Shown here: positions 33,325 to 43,373 of the stretch, piece by piece
Position numbering within the stretch: the stretch's first letter is position 1
How the letters are laid out: every line of letters begins with the position of its first letter
Source: Franconibacter helveticus LMG 23732
GTDB taxonomy: Bacteria; Pseudomonadota; Gammaproteobacteria; Enterobacterales; Enterobacteriaceae
Direction: 5' to 3'
DNA: 64,000 nucleotides
NCBI RefSeq assembly: GCF_000463115.2
Contig: NZ_AWFX01000003.1
Span: 62,001-126,000 of the forward strand
Made by a program: the position numbers and the translations under genes
The notes under the pieces: generated by a model
Database searches by the model: none
Told to the model about the DNA's origin: nothing
What the model saw: the letters and a program-made list of their open reading frames with translations, nothing else

Positions 33325-33378
33325 GCGGCTAATGAGAGGCTTCATCCGCAAAGGCGGATTAGGGTTGTCATTAGTCGC
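33325..33378 (+). promoter_or_regulatory. RNase III-processed hairpin in the pnp leader
   Basis: A long two-part stem: GCGGCTAATGA pairs with TCATTAGTCGC, and inside it ATCCGC pairs with GCGGAT around AAAG. This matches the E. coli pnp leader stem that RNase III cuts so PNPase can repress its own message. In E. coli the sRNA SraG is made from the opposite strand of this rpsO-pnp gap; I could not confirm it here. Confidence 0.75.
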
Positions 33379-33452
33379 GAGGATGCAAAGAAGATCGGGT
33401 ATTGTCAGCACGGCCCTGGGCGTGCTGTTGTTCATTAAGAAAGGGTACAATT

Positions 33453-35591
33453 TTGCTTAATCCGATCGTTCGTAAATTCCAGTATGGCCAGCATACCGTC
33501 ACGCTTGAAACCGGCATGATGGCACGCCAGGCGACAGCCGCCGTAATGGCGAGCATGGACGACACTGCGGTATTCGTTACCGTTGTGGGCGCTAAAAAAG
33601 CCAAGCCAGGTCAGGACTTTTTCCCGCTGACCATCAACTATCAGGAGCGTACCTACGCTGCTGGCCGCATTCCCGGCGGTTTCTTCCGTCGTGAAGGCCG
33701 TCCGAGCGAAGGTGAAACGCTGATCGCGCGTCTGATTGACCGCCCGCTCCGTCCGCTTTTCCCGGAAGGTTTCGTTAACGAAGTACAGGTTATCGCGACT
33801 GTCGTTTCCGTTAACCCGCAGGTTAACCCGGATATCGTGGCGATGATCGGCGCTTCCGCCGCGCTTTCTCTCTCCGGCATTCCGTTTAACGGCCCGATTG
33901 GCGCTGCACGCGTTGGTTATATCAACGACCAGTACGTACTGAACCCGACCCAGGAAGAGCTGAAATCCAGCAAACTGGACCTCGTGGTTGCCGGTACCGA
34001 AAGCGCTGTGCTGATGGTGGAATCTGAAGCAGAACTGCTGAGCGAAGACCAGATGCTGGGCGCTGTGGTTTATGGCCACGAGCAACAGCAGATCGTCATC
34101 CAGAATATCAACGACCTGGTGAAAGAAGCCGGTAAACCGCGTTGGGACTGGCAGCCGGAAGCGGCGAACGAAACGCTGAATGCGCGCGTTGCAGCCCTGG
34201 CGGAATCTCGCCTGAGCGACGCTTATCGCATCACCGACAAACAAGAACGCTACGGCCAGATCGACGCTATCAAAGCCGACGTCATCGCGGCTCTGCAAGC
34301 CGAGCAAGCTGAAGGCGAAGCGCTTGATGAAAACGAACTGGGCGACATCCTGCACGCTATCGAGAAAAATGTTGTTCGTTCTCGCGTGCTGGCTGGCGAA
34401 CCACGTATCGATGGTCGCGAAAAAGATATGATCCGTGGCCTGGACGTACGCACTGGCGTACTGCCGCGTACTCACGGTTCCGCGCTGTTCACCCGTGGTG
34501 AAACGCAGGCGCTGGTGACGGCAACGCTGGGCACCGAGCGCGATGCGCAGAATATCGACGAACTGATGGGCGAGCGTACCGACCGCTTCCTGTTCCACTA
34601 CAACTTCCCTCCGTACTCCGTAGGTGAAACCGGTATGGTGGGTTCGCCGAAGCGTCGTGAAATCGGTCACGGTCGTCTGGCGAAGCGCGGCGTACTGGCA
34701 GTTATGCCAGCGGCGGACCGTTTCCCGTACACCGTACGCGTCGTGTCTGAAATCACCGAGTCCAACGGCTCCTCGTCTATGGCTTCTGTCTGCGGCGCTT
34801 CTCTGGCCCTGATGGACGCAGGCGTGCCGATTAAAGCGGCTGTTGCAGGTATTGCCATGGGTCTGGTGAAAGAAGGCGACAACTTTGTTGTTCTGTCTGA
34901 CATCCTGGGCGATGAAGACCACCTGGGCGATATGGACTTCAAAGTGGCGGGCTCTCGCGACGGTATCACTGCGTTGCAGATGGATATCAAAATCGAAGGC
35001 ATCACTAAAGAGATCATGCAGGTTGCACTGAACCAGGCTAAGGGCGCGCGTCTGCATATCCTTGGCGTAATGGAACAGGCTATCAACGCGCCGCGCGGCG
35101 ATATCTCTCAGTTCGCACCGCGTATTCACACCATTAAGATCAACCCGGATAAGATCAAAGACGTGATCGGTAAGGGTGGTTCTGTGATTCGTGCGCTGAC
35201 TGAAGAAACCGGCACCACCATCGAAATCGAAGATGACGGTACCGTTAAGATCGCAGCGACCGACGGTGAAAAAGCGAAACACGCAATTCGTCGTATCGAA
35301 GAGATTACCGCTGAAATCGAAGTGGGCCGTATCTATAACGGTAAAGTGACCCGCATCGTTGACTTTGGTGCTTTCGTTGCCATCGGCGGCGGTAAAGAAG
35401 GGCTGGTGCACATTTCTCAGATCGCCGACAAGCGCGTTGAGAAAGTGACCGACTACCTGCAAATGGGCCAGGAAGTGCCGGTTAAGGTGCTGGAAGTCGA
35501 CCGTCAGGGCCGTGTTCGTTTAAGCATTAAAGAAGCAACTGAGCAAACTCAGGATACCGCAGCAGCGCCTGCTGCGCCGGAAGCCGAATAA
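33453..35591 (+). CDS. pnp: Polyribonucleotide nucleotidyltransferase (PNPase)
   Basis: PNPase degrades RNA 3' to 5' by phosphorolysis and is part of the RNA degradosome. The start is TTG at 33453 ([16 protein letters not shown]), the same unusual start as E. coli, after AAGAAAGGGTACA; this gives 712 residues. Two RNase PH domains (about 1-145 and 315-545) flank an alpha-helical domain; KH ([13 protein letters not shown]) and S1 ([20 protein letters not shown]) domains follow. The last residues are Ala/Pro/Glu-rich. Confidence 0.97.
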   Translation: MLNPIVRKFQYGQHTVTLETGMMARQATAAVMASMDDTAVFVTVVGAKKAKPGQDFFPLTINYQERTYAAGRIPGGFFRREGRPSEGETLIARLIDRPLRPLFPEGFVNEVQVIATVVSVNPQVNPDIVAMIGASAALSLSGIPFNGPIGAARVGYINDQYVLNPTQEELKSSKLDLVVAGTESAVLMVESEAELLSEDQMLGAVVYGHEQQQIVIQNINDLVKEAGKPRWDWQPEAANETLNARVAALAESRLSDAYRITDKQERYGQIDAIKADVIAALQAEQAEGEALDENELGDILHAIEKNVVRSRVLAGEPRIDGREKDMIRGLDVRTGVLPRTHGSALFTRGETQALVTATLGTERDAQNIDELMGERTDRFLFHYNFPPYSVGETGMVGSPKRREIGHGRLAKRGVLAVMPAADRFPYTVRVVSEITESNGSSSMASVCGASLALMDAGVPIKAAVAGIAMGLVKEGDNFVVLSDILGDEDHLGDMDFKVAGSRDGITALQMDIKIEGITKEIMQVALNQAKGARLHILGVMEQAINAPRGDISQFAPRIHTIKINPDKIKDVIGKGGSVIRALTEETGTTIEIEDDGTVKIAATDGEKAKHAIRRIEEITAEIEVGRIYNGKVTRIVDFGAFVAIGGGKEGLVHISQIADKRVEKVTDYLQMGQEVPVKVLEVDRQGRVRLSIKEATEQTQDTAAAPAAPEAE

Positions 35592-35603
35592 GGTTTGCCA
35601 TTT

Positions 35604-35634
35604 AGCTCTCCGCAGTGATGCGGAGAGCTGTTTG
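35604..35634 (+). terminator. Hairpin after pnp, probable terminator
   Basis: AGCTCTCCGCA, loop GTGA, TGCGGAGAGCT, then GTTTGTT. A perfect 11-bp stem 12 bp after the pnp stop codon with an imperfect T run; nlpI lies about 75 bp further on. Confidence 0.75.
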
Positions 35635-35707
35635 TTACCGGGCAGGACGCCTTGTTTGCAGGCGGGGGACAGGACGTTCATCCAATTGTTGTCTTCGGGA
35701 GTAGGAA

Positions 35708-36592
35708 ATGAAGCCTTTTTTGCGCTGGTGTTTCGTTGCGACAGCTCTAACGCTGGCAGGATGCAGCAACTCTGCCTGGCGTAAGAGCGAAGTCCTCGCG
35801 GTGCCATTGCAACCGACATTGCAGCAAGAAGTCATCCTGGCCCGCATGGAACAGATACTCGCAAGTCGGGCTTTAACCGATGATGAACGCGCACAGCTTT
35901 TATATGAGCGCGGAGTGTTGTATGATAGTCTTGGTTTGAGAGCACTGGCGCGGAATGATTTTTCACAAGCGCTGGCTATCCGACCGGATATGCCTGAAGT
36001 ATTCAATTACTTAGGCATTTATTTAACGCAGGCAGGCAATTTTGATGCTGCCTATGAAGCGTTTGATTCTGTACTTGAGCTTGATCCAACTTACAACTAC
36101 GCGCATTTAAATCGCGGTATCGCCCTCTATTACGGCGGACGTTACCGGTTAGCGCAAGATGATCTGCTGGCGTTTTATCAAGACGATCCCAATGATCCTT
36201 TCCGTAGTCTGTGGCTCTTCCTTGCTGAAAGCAAACTGGATGAGAAACAGGCCAAAGTCGCTTTGCAACAGCGCCTGGATAAATCGGACAAAGAACAGTG
36301 GGGATGGAACATCGTCGAATTCTACCTTGGCACTATTAGCGAAAAAACGTTAATGGAGCGCCTGAAGGCAGACGCAACGGATAACACCTCGCTCGCTGAG
36401 CATCTCAGTGAAACCAACTTCTATTTAGGTAAGTACTACCTAAGTCTGGGGGATAAGGACAGCGCCACGGCACTGTTCAAGTTAGCGGTTGCTAACAACG
36501 TACACAATTTCGTTGAGCACCGTTATGCATTGTTGGAATTAGCGCTCTTGGGCCAGGAGCAAGAAGACCTGGCAGAATCGGACCAGCAATAG
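35708..36592 (+). CDS. nlpI: TPR lipoprotein NlpI
   Basis: NlpI is an outer-membrane lipoprotein that scaffolds peptidoglycan hydrolases and presents MepS to the protease Prc. The 294 residues begin with a signal peptide and lipobox LAGC, Cys19 being the lipidated residue. TPR-like helices fill about residues 60-230 ([20 protein letters not shown] is a clear repeat). The length equals E. coli. It follows pnp and precedes yrbN-deaD. Confidence 0.97.
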   Translation: MKPFLRWCFVATALTLAGCSNSAWRKSEVLAVPLQPTLQQEVILARMEQILASRALTDDERAQLLYERGVLYDSLGLRALARNDFSQALAIRPDMPEVFNYLGIYLTQAGNFDAAYEAFDSVLELDPTYNYAHLNRGIALYYGGRYRLAQDDLLAFYQDDPNDPFRSLWLFLAESKLDEKQAKVALQQRLDKSDKEQWGWNIVEFYLGTISEKTLMERLKADATDNTSLAEHLSETNFYLGKYYLSLGDKDSATALFKLAVANNVHNFVEHRYALLELALLGQEQEDLAESDQQ

Positions 36593-36632
36593 CTGACGGA
36601 CATCTATCAGCCCAAACATTTTTACAATGTCA

Positions 36633-36658
36633 TCACCTTAGCGGGTGAGGGCTTTTTT
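36633..36658 (+). terminator. Terminator after nlpI
   Basis: TCACC, TTAGC, GGGTGA, then GGGCTTTTTT. A short stem with a clear T run, just ahead of the yrbN-deaD leader. Confidence 0.65.
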
Positions 36659-36699
36659 GTTCGTTAAACCATCTACTTTGAGCCGGTTCACACTTTTCA

Positions 36700-36780
36700 A
36701 TGAAATTTGCACAAAAATTTCACGATGAGTTATGTAGACTGGCCGCCACTGATATTGAGGCACACGTACTACATGGCTGA
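36700..36780 (+). CDS. yrbN: YrbN micro-protein, upstream of and overlapping deaD
   Basis: A 26-codon frame reading [20 protein letters not shown] and ending VLHG. It closely resembles E. coli YrbN, a detected small protein at the same place. It overlaps the first 8 bases of deaD in a different frame (ATGGCTGA holds both the deaD start and the yrbN stop), so deaD translation may be coupled to it. Function is unknown. A weak ribosome-binding site precedes the ATG. Confidence 0.8.
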   Translation: MKFAQKFHDELCRLAATDIEAHVLHG

Positions 36781-38683
36781 ATTCGAAACCACTTTTGCAG
36801 ATCTGGGCCTGAAGGCTCCTATCCTTGAAGCCCTTAACGATCTGGGTTACGAAAAACCATCTCCGATCCAGGCAGAATGTATTCCGCATCTGCTCTCTGG
36901 TCGTGACGTCCTGGGCATGGCCCAGACTGGTAGCGGCAAAACCGCAGCGTTCTCGCTGCCGCTGCTGAATAACATTGATCCGGACCTGCGCGCGCCGCAG
37001 ATCCTCGTACTGGCTCCGACCCGTGAACTGGCTGTTCAGGTTGCGGAAGCCATGACTGAATTTTCTAAACACATGCGTGGCGTAAACGTTCTGGCCCTTT
37101 ACGGCGGCCAGCGTTACGACGTACAGCTGCGCGCTCTGCGTCAGGGCCCGCAGATTGTTGTTGGTACCCCGGGTCGTCTGCTTGACCACCTGAAGCGCGG
37201 CACCCTGGACCTTTCCCGCCTGAGCGGTCTGGTTCTGGATGAAGCTGACGAAATGCTGCGTATGGGCTTCATCGAAGACGTTGAAACCATCATGGCTGAG
37301 ATCCCGGAAGGTCATCAGACCGCGCTGTTCTCCGCCACTATGCCGGAAGCGATTCGCCGCATTACTCGCCGCTTCATGAAAGAGCCGCAGGAAGTGCGCA
37401 TTCAGTCCAGCGTGACGACTCGCCCGGACATCAGCCAGAGCTACTGGTCTGTTTACGGCATGCGCAAAAACGAAGCGCTGGTGCGTTTCCTGGAAGCAGA
37501 AGATTTTGATGCAGCGATTATTTTCGTGCGCACCAAAAACGCGACGCTGGAAGTTTCCGAAGCGCTGGAGCGCAGCGGTTATAACAGCGCGGCGCTGAAC
37601 GGCGATATGAACCAGGCGCTGCGCGAGCAGACCCTGGAACGTCTGAAAGATGGTCGTCTGGATATTTTGATCGCAACTGACGTAGCGGCACGCGGTCTGG
37701 ACGTTGAACGTATCAGCCTCGTTGTCAACTACGACATCCCGATGGACTCAGAGTCTTACGTGCACCGTATCGGCCGTACGGGTCGTGCTGGCCGCGCTGG
37801 CCGCGCGCTGCTGTTCGTTGAGAACCGCGAGCGTCGTCTGCTGCGCAACATCGAGCGCACCATGAAGCTGACCATTCCGGAAGTCGAACTGCCGAACGCA
37901 GAACTGCTGGGTCAACGCCGTCTGGAAAAATTCGCCGCTAAAGTTCAGCAACAGCTGGAAAGCAGCGATCTCGATCAGTACCGCGCACTGCTGGCGAAAA
38001 TCCAGCCGAGCGCTGAAGGCGAAGAGCTGGACATCGAAACGCTGGCCGCCGCGCTGCTGAAAATGGCGCAGGGCGAGCGTCCGCTGATCCTGCCGCCGGA
38101 TGCGCCGATGCGTCCTAAGCGTGAGTTCCGCGAGCGTGACGATCGTTTCGAACGTCGCGGTGAGCGTGGCGAACGTAGCGACCGTCCGAAACGTGAGCGT
38201 CGCGACGCTGGCGAAATGGAACTCTACCGCATTGAGGTAGGTCGCGATGATGGTGTTGAAGTTCGTCATATCGTTGGCGCTATTGCTAACGAAGGCGACA
38301 TCAGCAGCCGTTACATCGGCAATATCAAGCTGTTTGCTTCGCACTCCACGATTGAACTGCCGAAAGGCATGCCGACCGAAGTGCTGCAACACTTTACCCG
38401 CACGCGTATTCTCAACAAACCGATGAATATGCAGCTGATGGGCGATGCGCAACCACGTGGCGAACGTCGTCCGGGCGGTCGCAGCTTTGGCGGCGAAGGC
38501 CGTGAAGGTGGTCGTGGCGAAGGTCGTCGTTTCGGCGGTGAGCGTCGCGAAGGCGGCAACGGCCGTTTTGCCGGTGAACGTCGCGAAGGCGGCCGTTTCA
38601 GCGGTGAACGTCGTGAAGGCAGCCGCGGTCCGCGTCGTGAAGAGGGCGCCACCACAAGCCGCCGCCGTTTCGGCGACGCATAA
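36773..38683 (+). CDS. deaD: ATP-dependent RNA helicase DeaD (CsdA)
   Basis: DeaD is a cold-shock DEAD-box helicase for 50S assembly and mRNA decay. The ATG at 36773 ([14 protein letters not shown]) gives 636 residues (629 in E. coli). Motif I is AQTGSGKT at 50-57, motif [10 protein letters not shown], motif III SAT and motif [14 protein letters not shown] DbpA-type RNA-binding domain (about 485-560) is followed by an Arg/Gly-rich tail with about four GERREGG-type repeats, somewhat different in number from E. coli. Confidence 0.97.
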   Translation: MAEFETTFADLGLKAPILEALNDLGYEKPSPIQAECIPHLLSGRDVLGMAQTGSGKTAAFSLPLLNNIDPDLRAPQILVLAPTRELAVQVAEAMTEFSKHMRGVNVLALYGGQRYDVQLRALRQGPQIVVGTPGRLLDHLKRGTLDLSRLSGLVLDEADEMLRMGFIEDVETIMAEIPEGHQTALFSATMPEAIRRITRRFMKEPQEVRIQSSVTTRPDISQSYWSVYGMRKNEALVRFLEAEDFDAAIIFVRTKNATLEVSEALERSGYNSAALNGDMNQALREQTLERLKDGRLDILIATDVAARGLDVERISLVVNYDIPMDSESYVHRIGRTGRAGRAGRALLFVENRERRLLRNIERTMKLTIPEVELPNAELLGQRRLEKFAAKVQQQLESSDLDQYRALLAKIQPSAEGEELDIETLAAALLKMAQGERPLILPPDAPMRPKREFRERDDRFERRGERGERSDRPKRERRDAGEMELYRIEVGRDDGVEVRHIVGAIANEGDISSRYIGNIKLFASHSTIELPKGMPTEVLQHFTRTRILNKPMNMQLMGDAQPRGERRPGGRSFGGEGREGGRGEGRRFGGERREGGNGRFAGERREGGRFSGERREGSRGPRREEGATTSRRRFGDA

Positions 38684-38728
38684 GGCCAGCCGTTAAGCGC
38701 GTCTGACAAAGCGTAAAGTAAATAAGAC

Positions 38729-38758
38729 AGCCCCGGTCTGAACGATCGGGGCTTTTTT
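38729..38758 (+). terminator. Rho-independent terminator after deaD
   Basis: AGCCCCG, an internal loop and CGGGGCT followed by TTTTTT. It ends deaD about 45 bp after the stop codon. Confidence 0.85.
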
Positions 38759-38768
38759 TATCGGCAAT

Positions 38769-38786
38769 GTACTCGTGTACTGGTAC
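38769..38786 (+). promoter_or_regulatory. TrpR operator in the mtr promoter
   Basis: GTACTCGTGTACTGGTAC matches the TrpR operator of E. coli mtr as I recall it and the general GTACTAGTTAACTAGTAC consensus. It lies 42 bp upstream of the mtr start, where tryptophan-bound TrpR would block transcription. Confidence 0.7.
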
Positions 38787-38827
38787 AATGCTGCATGCAT
38801 TATTGCCGTTCAGCTACAGGAATCTTC

Positions 38828-40072
38828 ATGTCGACTCTCGCTACCACGCGCGCCACGCCCTCTGTCTGGGGCGGCATTATTATCATCGCAGGCACCATTA
38901 TTGGCGCCGGCATGTTCTCACTGCCGGTGGTAATGTCCGGCGCGTGGTTTTTCTGGTCGTTGCTGGCGCTGGGTTTTACCTGGTTTTGCATGCTGCACTC
39001 CGGGTTGATGCTGCTTGAAGCGAATCTTAACTACCGCATCGGCGCAAGCTTCGACACCATGACAAAAGACCTGCTGGGCAAAGGCTGGAATGCTATAAAC
39101 GGCGCCTCGGTCGCCTTCGTGCTCTATATTCTGACCTACGCCTATATCTCAGCCAGCGGTTCGATTATTCAGCATACGCTCGGGGAAATGGCGATAAGTT
39201 TTCCGGCGCGCATGGCGGGTCTGCTGTTCGCGCTGGCGGTGGCTTTCATCGTCTGGCTGTCGACCCGGGCGGTAAGCCGCATCACGGCGATTGTGCTTGG
39301 CGCGAAGGTCATCACGTTCTTTCTGACTTTTGGCAGCCTGCTGGGTCATGTGCAGCCCGCCGTGCTTTTTAACAGCGCTGAAGCGCACGCCAGCTACACG
39401 CCTTACCTGTTAATGACGCTGCCATTCTGTCTGGCTTCTTTTGGCTATCATGGCAATGTGCCAAGCCTGATGAAATATTACGGTAAGGATCCGCGCACTA
39501 TTGTCCGCTGTCTGACGGGCGGCACGCTGATTGCGCTGGGGCTTTATGTGGTCTGGCTGTTGGCGACAATGGGCAATATTCCTCGCCCGGGTTTTATCGC
39601 CATTGCGCAGCAGGGCGGCAATATAGATGTGCTGGTTGGGGCATTAAGCGGGGTCTTACATAGCCGCTCGCTGGATTTACTGCTGATCGTCTTTTCAAAC
39701 TTCGCTGTCGCCAGTTCTTTTCTGGGCGTGACGCTGGGGCTGTTTGATTATCTGGCCGATTTATTTGGTTTTGATGATTCGCCGTTCGGGCGCTTTAAAA
39801 CCGTGCTGCTGACTTTTGCGCCGCCGATGCTGGGTGGGCTTGTCTGGCCGAACGGCTTTTTATATGCGATTGGTTATGCCGGGCTTGCGGCGACTATCTG
39901 GGCCGCCATCGTGCCCGCGCTGCTGGCTAACGCTTCGCGCAAGCGCTTCGGCAGCCCGCATTTTCGCGTGTGGGGCGGCAAAGGGATGATTGTGCTTATC
40001 CTGCTGTTTGGCGTCGGCAACGCGCTGGTGCATCTGCTTTCCAGTTTTAATCTGTTGCCGGTTTATCAATAA
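38828..40072 (+). CDS. mtr: High-affinity tryptophan permease Mtr
   Basis: Mtr is a proton-coupled tryptophan importer of the aromatic amino acid permease (HAAAP) family. The ATG at 38828 ([16 protein letters not shown]) gives 414 residues, equal to E. coli, with eleven predicted membrane helices and the N-terminal [15 protein letters not shown] motif. Regulation by TrpR is supported by the operator just upstream. It is convergent with yhbW through a shared terminator. Confidence 0.96.
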   Translation: MSTLATTRATPSVWGGIIIIAGTIIGAGMFSLPVVMSGAWFFWSLLALGFTWFCMLHSGLMLLEANLNYRIGASFDTMTKDLLGKGWNAINGASVAFVLYILTYAYISASGSIIQHTLGEMAISFPARMAGLLFALAVAFIVWLSTRAVSRITAIVLGAKVITFFLTFGSLLGHVQPAVLFNSAEAHASYTPYLLMTLPFCLASFGYHGNVPSLMKYYGKDPRTIVRCLTGGTLIALGLYVVWLLATMGNIPRPGFIAIAQQGGNIDVLVGALSGVLHSRSLDLLLIVFSNFAVASSFLGVTLGLFDYLADLFGFDDSPFGRFKTVLLTFAPPMLGGLVWPNGFLYAIGYAGLAATIWAAIVPALLANASRKRFGSPHFRVWGGKGMIVLILLFGVGNALVHLLSSFNLLPVYQ

Positions 40073-40073
40073 A

Positions 40074-40099
40074 AAAGAGGCGGAATTCCGCCTCTTTTA
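40074..40099. terminator. Bidirectional terminator between mtr and yhbW
   Basis: AAAAGAGGCGG, AATT, CCGCCTCTTTT: a perfect inverted repeat with A and T flanks serving both convergent genes. Confidence 0.9.
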
Positions 40100-40102
40100 C
40101 TT

Positions 40103-41110
40103 TTACATCAGCTCTTCGCGCACCTGCATCGCCAGGTCAAAAGAGTGCAGTCGCGCGTCGTGGTCGAAGATCTGGCCGTTAACCATGATCTCATCCGCTT
40201 CAGTTTCCCGCAGCACCGAGAGCAGCCCGTGGCGCACTTTTGCTTTATCGCCCACCAGCGACATGCCCAGCGCCTGTTGTACGCCGTACTGCTCCGCCGG
40301 GCTCCAGAAACTGTCCATGCTTTCAATCGGCGGCGGCAACTGACCGGTTTCGCCGCGACGCAGCTTCACAAAAGCCTGCTGCATTGAGGTGAAGAGAAAC
40401 TCCGCGTCGCGGTTGCTGTCGGCGGCGACAATGTTAATGCACACCGTGGCGTACGGTTTTTCCAGCCGCTCTGAAGGCTTGAAGTGGGTGCGGTAAAGAT
40501 GCAGCGCCTGGAGGAGCATATCCGGCGCGAAGTGTGAGGCGAAGGCGAAGGGCAGGCCCATCTGCGCCGCCAGCTGCGCGCTGTAAAGGCTTGAACCCAG
40601 CAGCCAGACCGGAATTTTCGAACCGTGGCCCGGTACCGGGCGCACCGCCGGGTTCGGATCGCGGGCGTCAAACCACTCCACCAGTTCGTTAACGTCGCGG
40701 GGGAAGTTATCAATGTCGGCGCTCATATGGCGTCGCAGCGCCATCATTGTGCGCTGGTCGCTGCCCGGCGCGCGGCCCAGCCCCAGTTCAATACGGCCCG
40801 GATAAAGCGCATTCAGCGTGCCGAACTGCTCAGCAATCACCAGTGGAGCATGGTTTGGCAGCATTACGCCGCCTGAACCCAGACGCAGCGTTTGGGTATT
40901 CGCCGCCAGATAGCCAATAAGCACTGAGGTGGCGGCGCTGGCGATGCCGGTCATATTATGGTGTTCCGCCAGCCAGTAGCGGTGATAGCCGCGTTTTTCA
41001 GCGAGGCGGGCTAAATCCAGCGAATGGCGAAAAGCGTCCTGCGCGGTGGAACCCTGCGGGATCGGCGCGAGATCCAGCACCGAGAAGGGCACTACAGATT
41101 TATCAGACAT
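40103..41110 (-). CDS. yhbW: Luciferase-like FMN-dependent monooxygenase YhbW
   Basis: A class C flavin monooxygenase of the bacterial luciferase-like (LLM) family. The 335 residues equal E. coli, with the family segment [20 protein letters not shown] near residue 40 and [15 protein letters not shown] further on. Substrate is unknown. It lies 152 bp downstream of ubiV on the same strand; its ribosome-binding region is one arm of a long inverted repeat whose other arm starts right after ubiV. Confidence 0.92.
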   Translation of the reverse strand: MSDKSVVPFSVLDLAPIPQGSTAQDAFRHSLDLARLAEKRGYHRYWLAEHHNMTGIASAATSVLIGYLAANTQTLRLGSGGVMLPNHAPLVIAEQFGTLNALYPGRIELGLGRAPGSDQRTMMALRRHMSADIDNFPRDVNELVEWFDARDPNPAVRPVPGHGSKIPVWLLGSSLYSAQLAAQMGLPFAFASHFAPDMLLQALHLYRTHFKPSERLEKPYATVCINIVAADSNRDAEFLFTSMQQAFVKLRRGETGQLPPPIESMDSFWSPAEQYGVQQALGMSLVGDKAKVRHGLLSVLRETEADEIMVNGQIFDHDARLHSFDLAMQVREELM

Positions 41111-41113
41111 AAC

Positions 41114-41257
41114 GGCTCACTTTGTTACAGCATAGTCATCAGATTGAAGGTCTTCTTCCAGCCTGGCTGCCGGAGCGGATTTGTCCAGCGAGCCGCCAGA
41201 AAGCTGTACTTTTAATAGTGCAGCAAAATCCGCCGATTGTTGTTAACAAAGTGAGCC
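41114..41257 (-). repeat. 14-bp inverted repeat joining the ubiV 3' end and the yhbW start
   Basis: Arms GGCTCACTTTGTTA (41114-41127) and TAACAAAGTGAGCC (41244-41257) are exact reverse complements 116 bp apart. On the transcript the first arm begins 5 nt after the ubiV stop codon and the second ends 3 nt before the yhbW ATG, covering its only candidate ribosome-binding site (AAGTGAG). Read-through RNA from ubiV could fold this shut. Confidence 0.7.
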
Positions 41258-41262
41258 TTTTC

Positions 41263-42141
41263 TTACGGCTGCAACGCCAGTCCGGCGAGGCGTTTCCAGT
41301 AACCGTTGCAGTCGCTTTGCGCAGTCAGCGGCAACGGCGCGGCGCCCGACTCATTAGCCCGGAACGCTTTCAGGATCTCCAGCGTTTCCAGCCCCATCGG
41401 CGAAAGCCGCACGATATCCACCAGCCCCTGCATAGAAGCAAGCTCATTGCCGAGGTTATAGACATAGCCGCTCATGGTCTGGATGCCGTTCAGCACAAAT
41501 ACCTGCTGGTTTTCTTGCGAGTCGACGCGCCGCCCCTGCGGATACTTAATGCAGCACGTTTCGCATTCGTCTTTCGGGCGGTTTTCTGAGCGGGCGGTAA
41601 AGCAACGGGCAGAATAAGCGAGCGGCAGATGTCCATAGCTCAAGACTTCCACTTCAAATTGCCGACGAATGCCCAGCTCATCGCACTGCTGAAGCAAATT
41701 GCTGAGCCAGTCGCGGGAAAGCTCGACCGGCATACACCAGCGCACCATACCCTGCTTCAACAGCAGACGCAGGGTAACGGCGTTGTAGCAATTGAGCGCA
41801 TGCCCGGCGACAAAAGGCAGCCTGCGTTCAGCAGCGAGGTTAACCGCGCCCAGATCGTTCGCTTCAATGAGAAATTCGCCGTTGTCTACATAACGTTTCA
41901 GCTCGTTAAGCTCTGAGGGCGCCTGCACCAGCGCAAGCGTGGAAAGCACCACCTGCTTGCCGCTGCCGGCGAGTGTTTTCGCCATCGCCAGCCAGTCGCC
42001 CGCTTTGGTTTCGCGGCGCTTGCTGCACACCGCTTCGCCCAGATAAATCACATCGGCGCTGCTTTGCGCCGCCGCTTCATAAAAGCGCTCCAGCGTCGCT
42101 TTCGGCCAGTAGTAAAGCACCGGCCCTAAAGAATATTGCAT
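41263..42141 (-). CDS. ubiV: O2-independent ubiquinone hydroxylation protein UbiV
   Basis: UbiV and UbiU form a 4Fe-4S heterodimer of the peptidase U32 family that hydroxylates ubiquinone precursors without oxygen. The ATG at 42141 (MQYSLGPVLYYWPK) gives 292 residues, equal to E. coli. The cluster ligands Cys39 (GEAVCSKRRETK), Cys180, Cys193 and Cys197 (DECETCC) are all present. It follows ubiU by 10 bp. Confidence 0.96.
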   Translation of the reverse strand: MQYSLGPVLYYWPKATLERFYEAAAQSSADVIYLGEAVCSKRRETKAGDWLAMAKTLAGSGKQVVLSTLALVQAPSELNELKRYVDNGEFLIEANDLGAVNLAAERRLPFVAGHALNCYNAVTLRLLLKQGMVRWCMPVELSRDWLSNLLQQCDELGIRRQFEVEVLSYGHLPLAYSARCFTARSENRPKDECETCCIKYPQGRRVDSQENQQVFVLNGIQTMSGYVYNLGNELASMQGLVDIVRLSPMGLETLEILKAFRANESGAAPLPLTAQSDCNGYWKRLAGLALQP

Positions 42142-42151
42142 GACGACTCCT

Positions 42152-43147
42152 TTACTGCCATTTACGGTGATAAGCGCCAAGGGTGGTTTGCGTGCCTTCC
42201 GCCATCGCGCCCAGGGCGTCCATCCATGCTTGCTGCGGAACAAAGTTTTGCGGGTCCGCCTTGCAGCTATCAATTGCCTGACGCCATACTTTCGCCACCT
42301 GGCTTACGTAAGCCGGGCTGCGCTGGCGGCCTTCAATTTTTACCGAGGCGATATTGGCGGCGAGCAGTTCCGGCAGCAGCTCAAGCGTGTTGAGGCTGGT
42401 GGGCTCTTCCAGGGTGTGATAGCGCTGGCCGTCCACCAGGTAGCGGCCTTTGCACAGGGTGGGGTAGCCGGCGTTTTCCGACGCCTGGTAGCGGTCGATA
42501 AGCACGTTGTTAAGGCGTGATTCGAGGCCCTGCGGCGTCTGCTGCCAGCGGACAAATTTCGCGGGCGAACAGGCGCCTACGGTGTTGGGCGACTCGCCGG
42601 TAAGCCATGAGGAGAGATAGCAGCGGCCTTCTGCCATAATACAAAGGCTGCCGAAGGCGAAGACCTCCAGCGGCACTGGCGTCACGCGGGCTAACTGCTT
42701 TACCTGATGAATCGAAAGCACGCGCGGCAGAACAACGCGCGCTACATCGAAATGACGATGATAAAAGCGAATCGCTTCTTCATTGGTCGCCGATGCCTGC
42801 ACAGAAACGTGGCGCTCCACGTGCGGATAGCGCGCGGCGGCGTATTCCAGCATCGCGATATCGGCGAGGATGAGCGCGTCGGCCCCCAGTTGGGCCGCCA
42901 TATCTACGGCGCGTTCCCAGCGGGCGTAGCCGTCCGGGTGCGCAAAGGTGTTAATCGCGATATGCAGTTTGCGGCCATGCTGATGCACAAAACTCACCGC
43001 CTCCTGCAATTTTTTTTCGGTGAAGTTAAGCCCGGCGAAGTGGCGGGCGTTGGTGTCATCTTTCAGGCCGATATAAACCGCATCCGCGCCATGTTCAATG
43101 GCCGCCTTGAGGGCCGGAAGGTTGCCAGCGGGGCAAAGCAATTCCAT
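42152..43147 (-). CDS. ubiU: O2-independent ubiquinone hydroxylation protein UbiU
   Basis: UbiU is the partner of UbiV in anaerobic ubiquinone synthesis. The ATG at 43147 (MELLCPAGNLPALKAAIEHG) gives 331 residues, equal to E. coli. The 4Fe-4S ligands Cys169 (FGSLC), Cys176 (EGRC), Cys193 (VGAC) and the later Cys of PTLCKGRY are intact. It is divergent from ubiT, the third gene of the pathway. Confidence 0.96.
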   Translation of the reverse strand: MELLCPAGNLPALKAAIEHGADAVYIGLKDDTNARHFAGLNFTEKKLQEAVSFVHQHGRKLHIAINTFAHPDGYARWERAVDMAAQLGADALILADIAMLEYAAARYPHVERHVSVQASATNEEAIRFYHRHFDVARVVLPRVLSIHQVKQLARVTPVPLEVFAFGSLCIMAEGRCYLSSWLTGESPNTVGACSPAKFVRWQQTPQGLESRLNNVLIDRYQASENAGYPTLCKGRYLVDGQRYHTLEEPTSLNTLELLPELLAANIASVKIEGRQRSPAYVSQVAKVWRQAIDSCKADPQNFVPQQAWMDALGAMAEGTQTTLGAYHRKWQ

Positions 43148-43234
43148 AGGATTTCCTGACCAGTAGGATGGCTGCAAAGGTGCAGCAAAATTGTTAATGA
43201 AACGGGATTTTAGTTAACCTGCCCGCGACAATTT

Positions 43235-43310
43235 TTGATTTGAGGCAGTTAATGGCGTATTGATGGCATCTATAAAGGGGTAAGCAAACCCGCGTAAAGC
43301 TTGATTTGAG
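43235..43310. repeat. Direct repeat TTGATTTGAG in the ubiU-ubiT divergent promoter region
   Basis: TTGATTTGAG occurs at 43235-43244 and 43301-43310, 66 bp apart start to start. Each begins with TTGAT, the half-site of an FNR box, but the matching ATCAA half is absent at both. E. coli ubiUV and ubiT are induced under oxygen limitation by FNR, so FNR binding is possible but not shown. Confidence 0.4.
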
Positions 43311-43373
43311 CCGCTATGTCACCTGCCTGATATGGCACAATAAACGGGACATTTTTATCAAGGAGTACCGCTC

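Noticed and set aside
33435-35462. 675-codon open frame antisense to pnp
   Set aside because: Frame opposite a highly codon-biased gene; rich in His, Arg and Phe, with no recognisable domain or ribosome-binding site. The same effect gives long frames opposite nusA and ftsH.
38445-38680. Repeats at the end of deaD as a separate repeat element
   Set aside because: They are in-frame GERREGG-type repeats of the Arg/Gly-rich DeaD tail, also present in E. coli.
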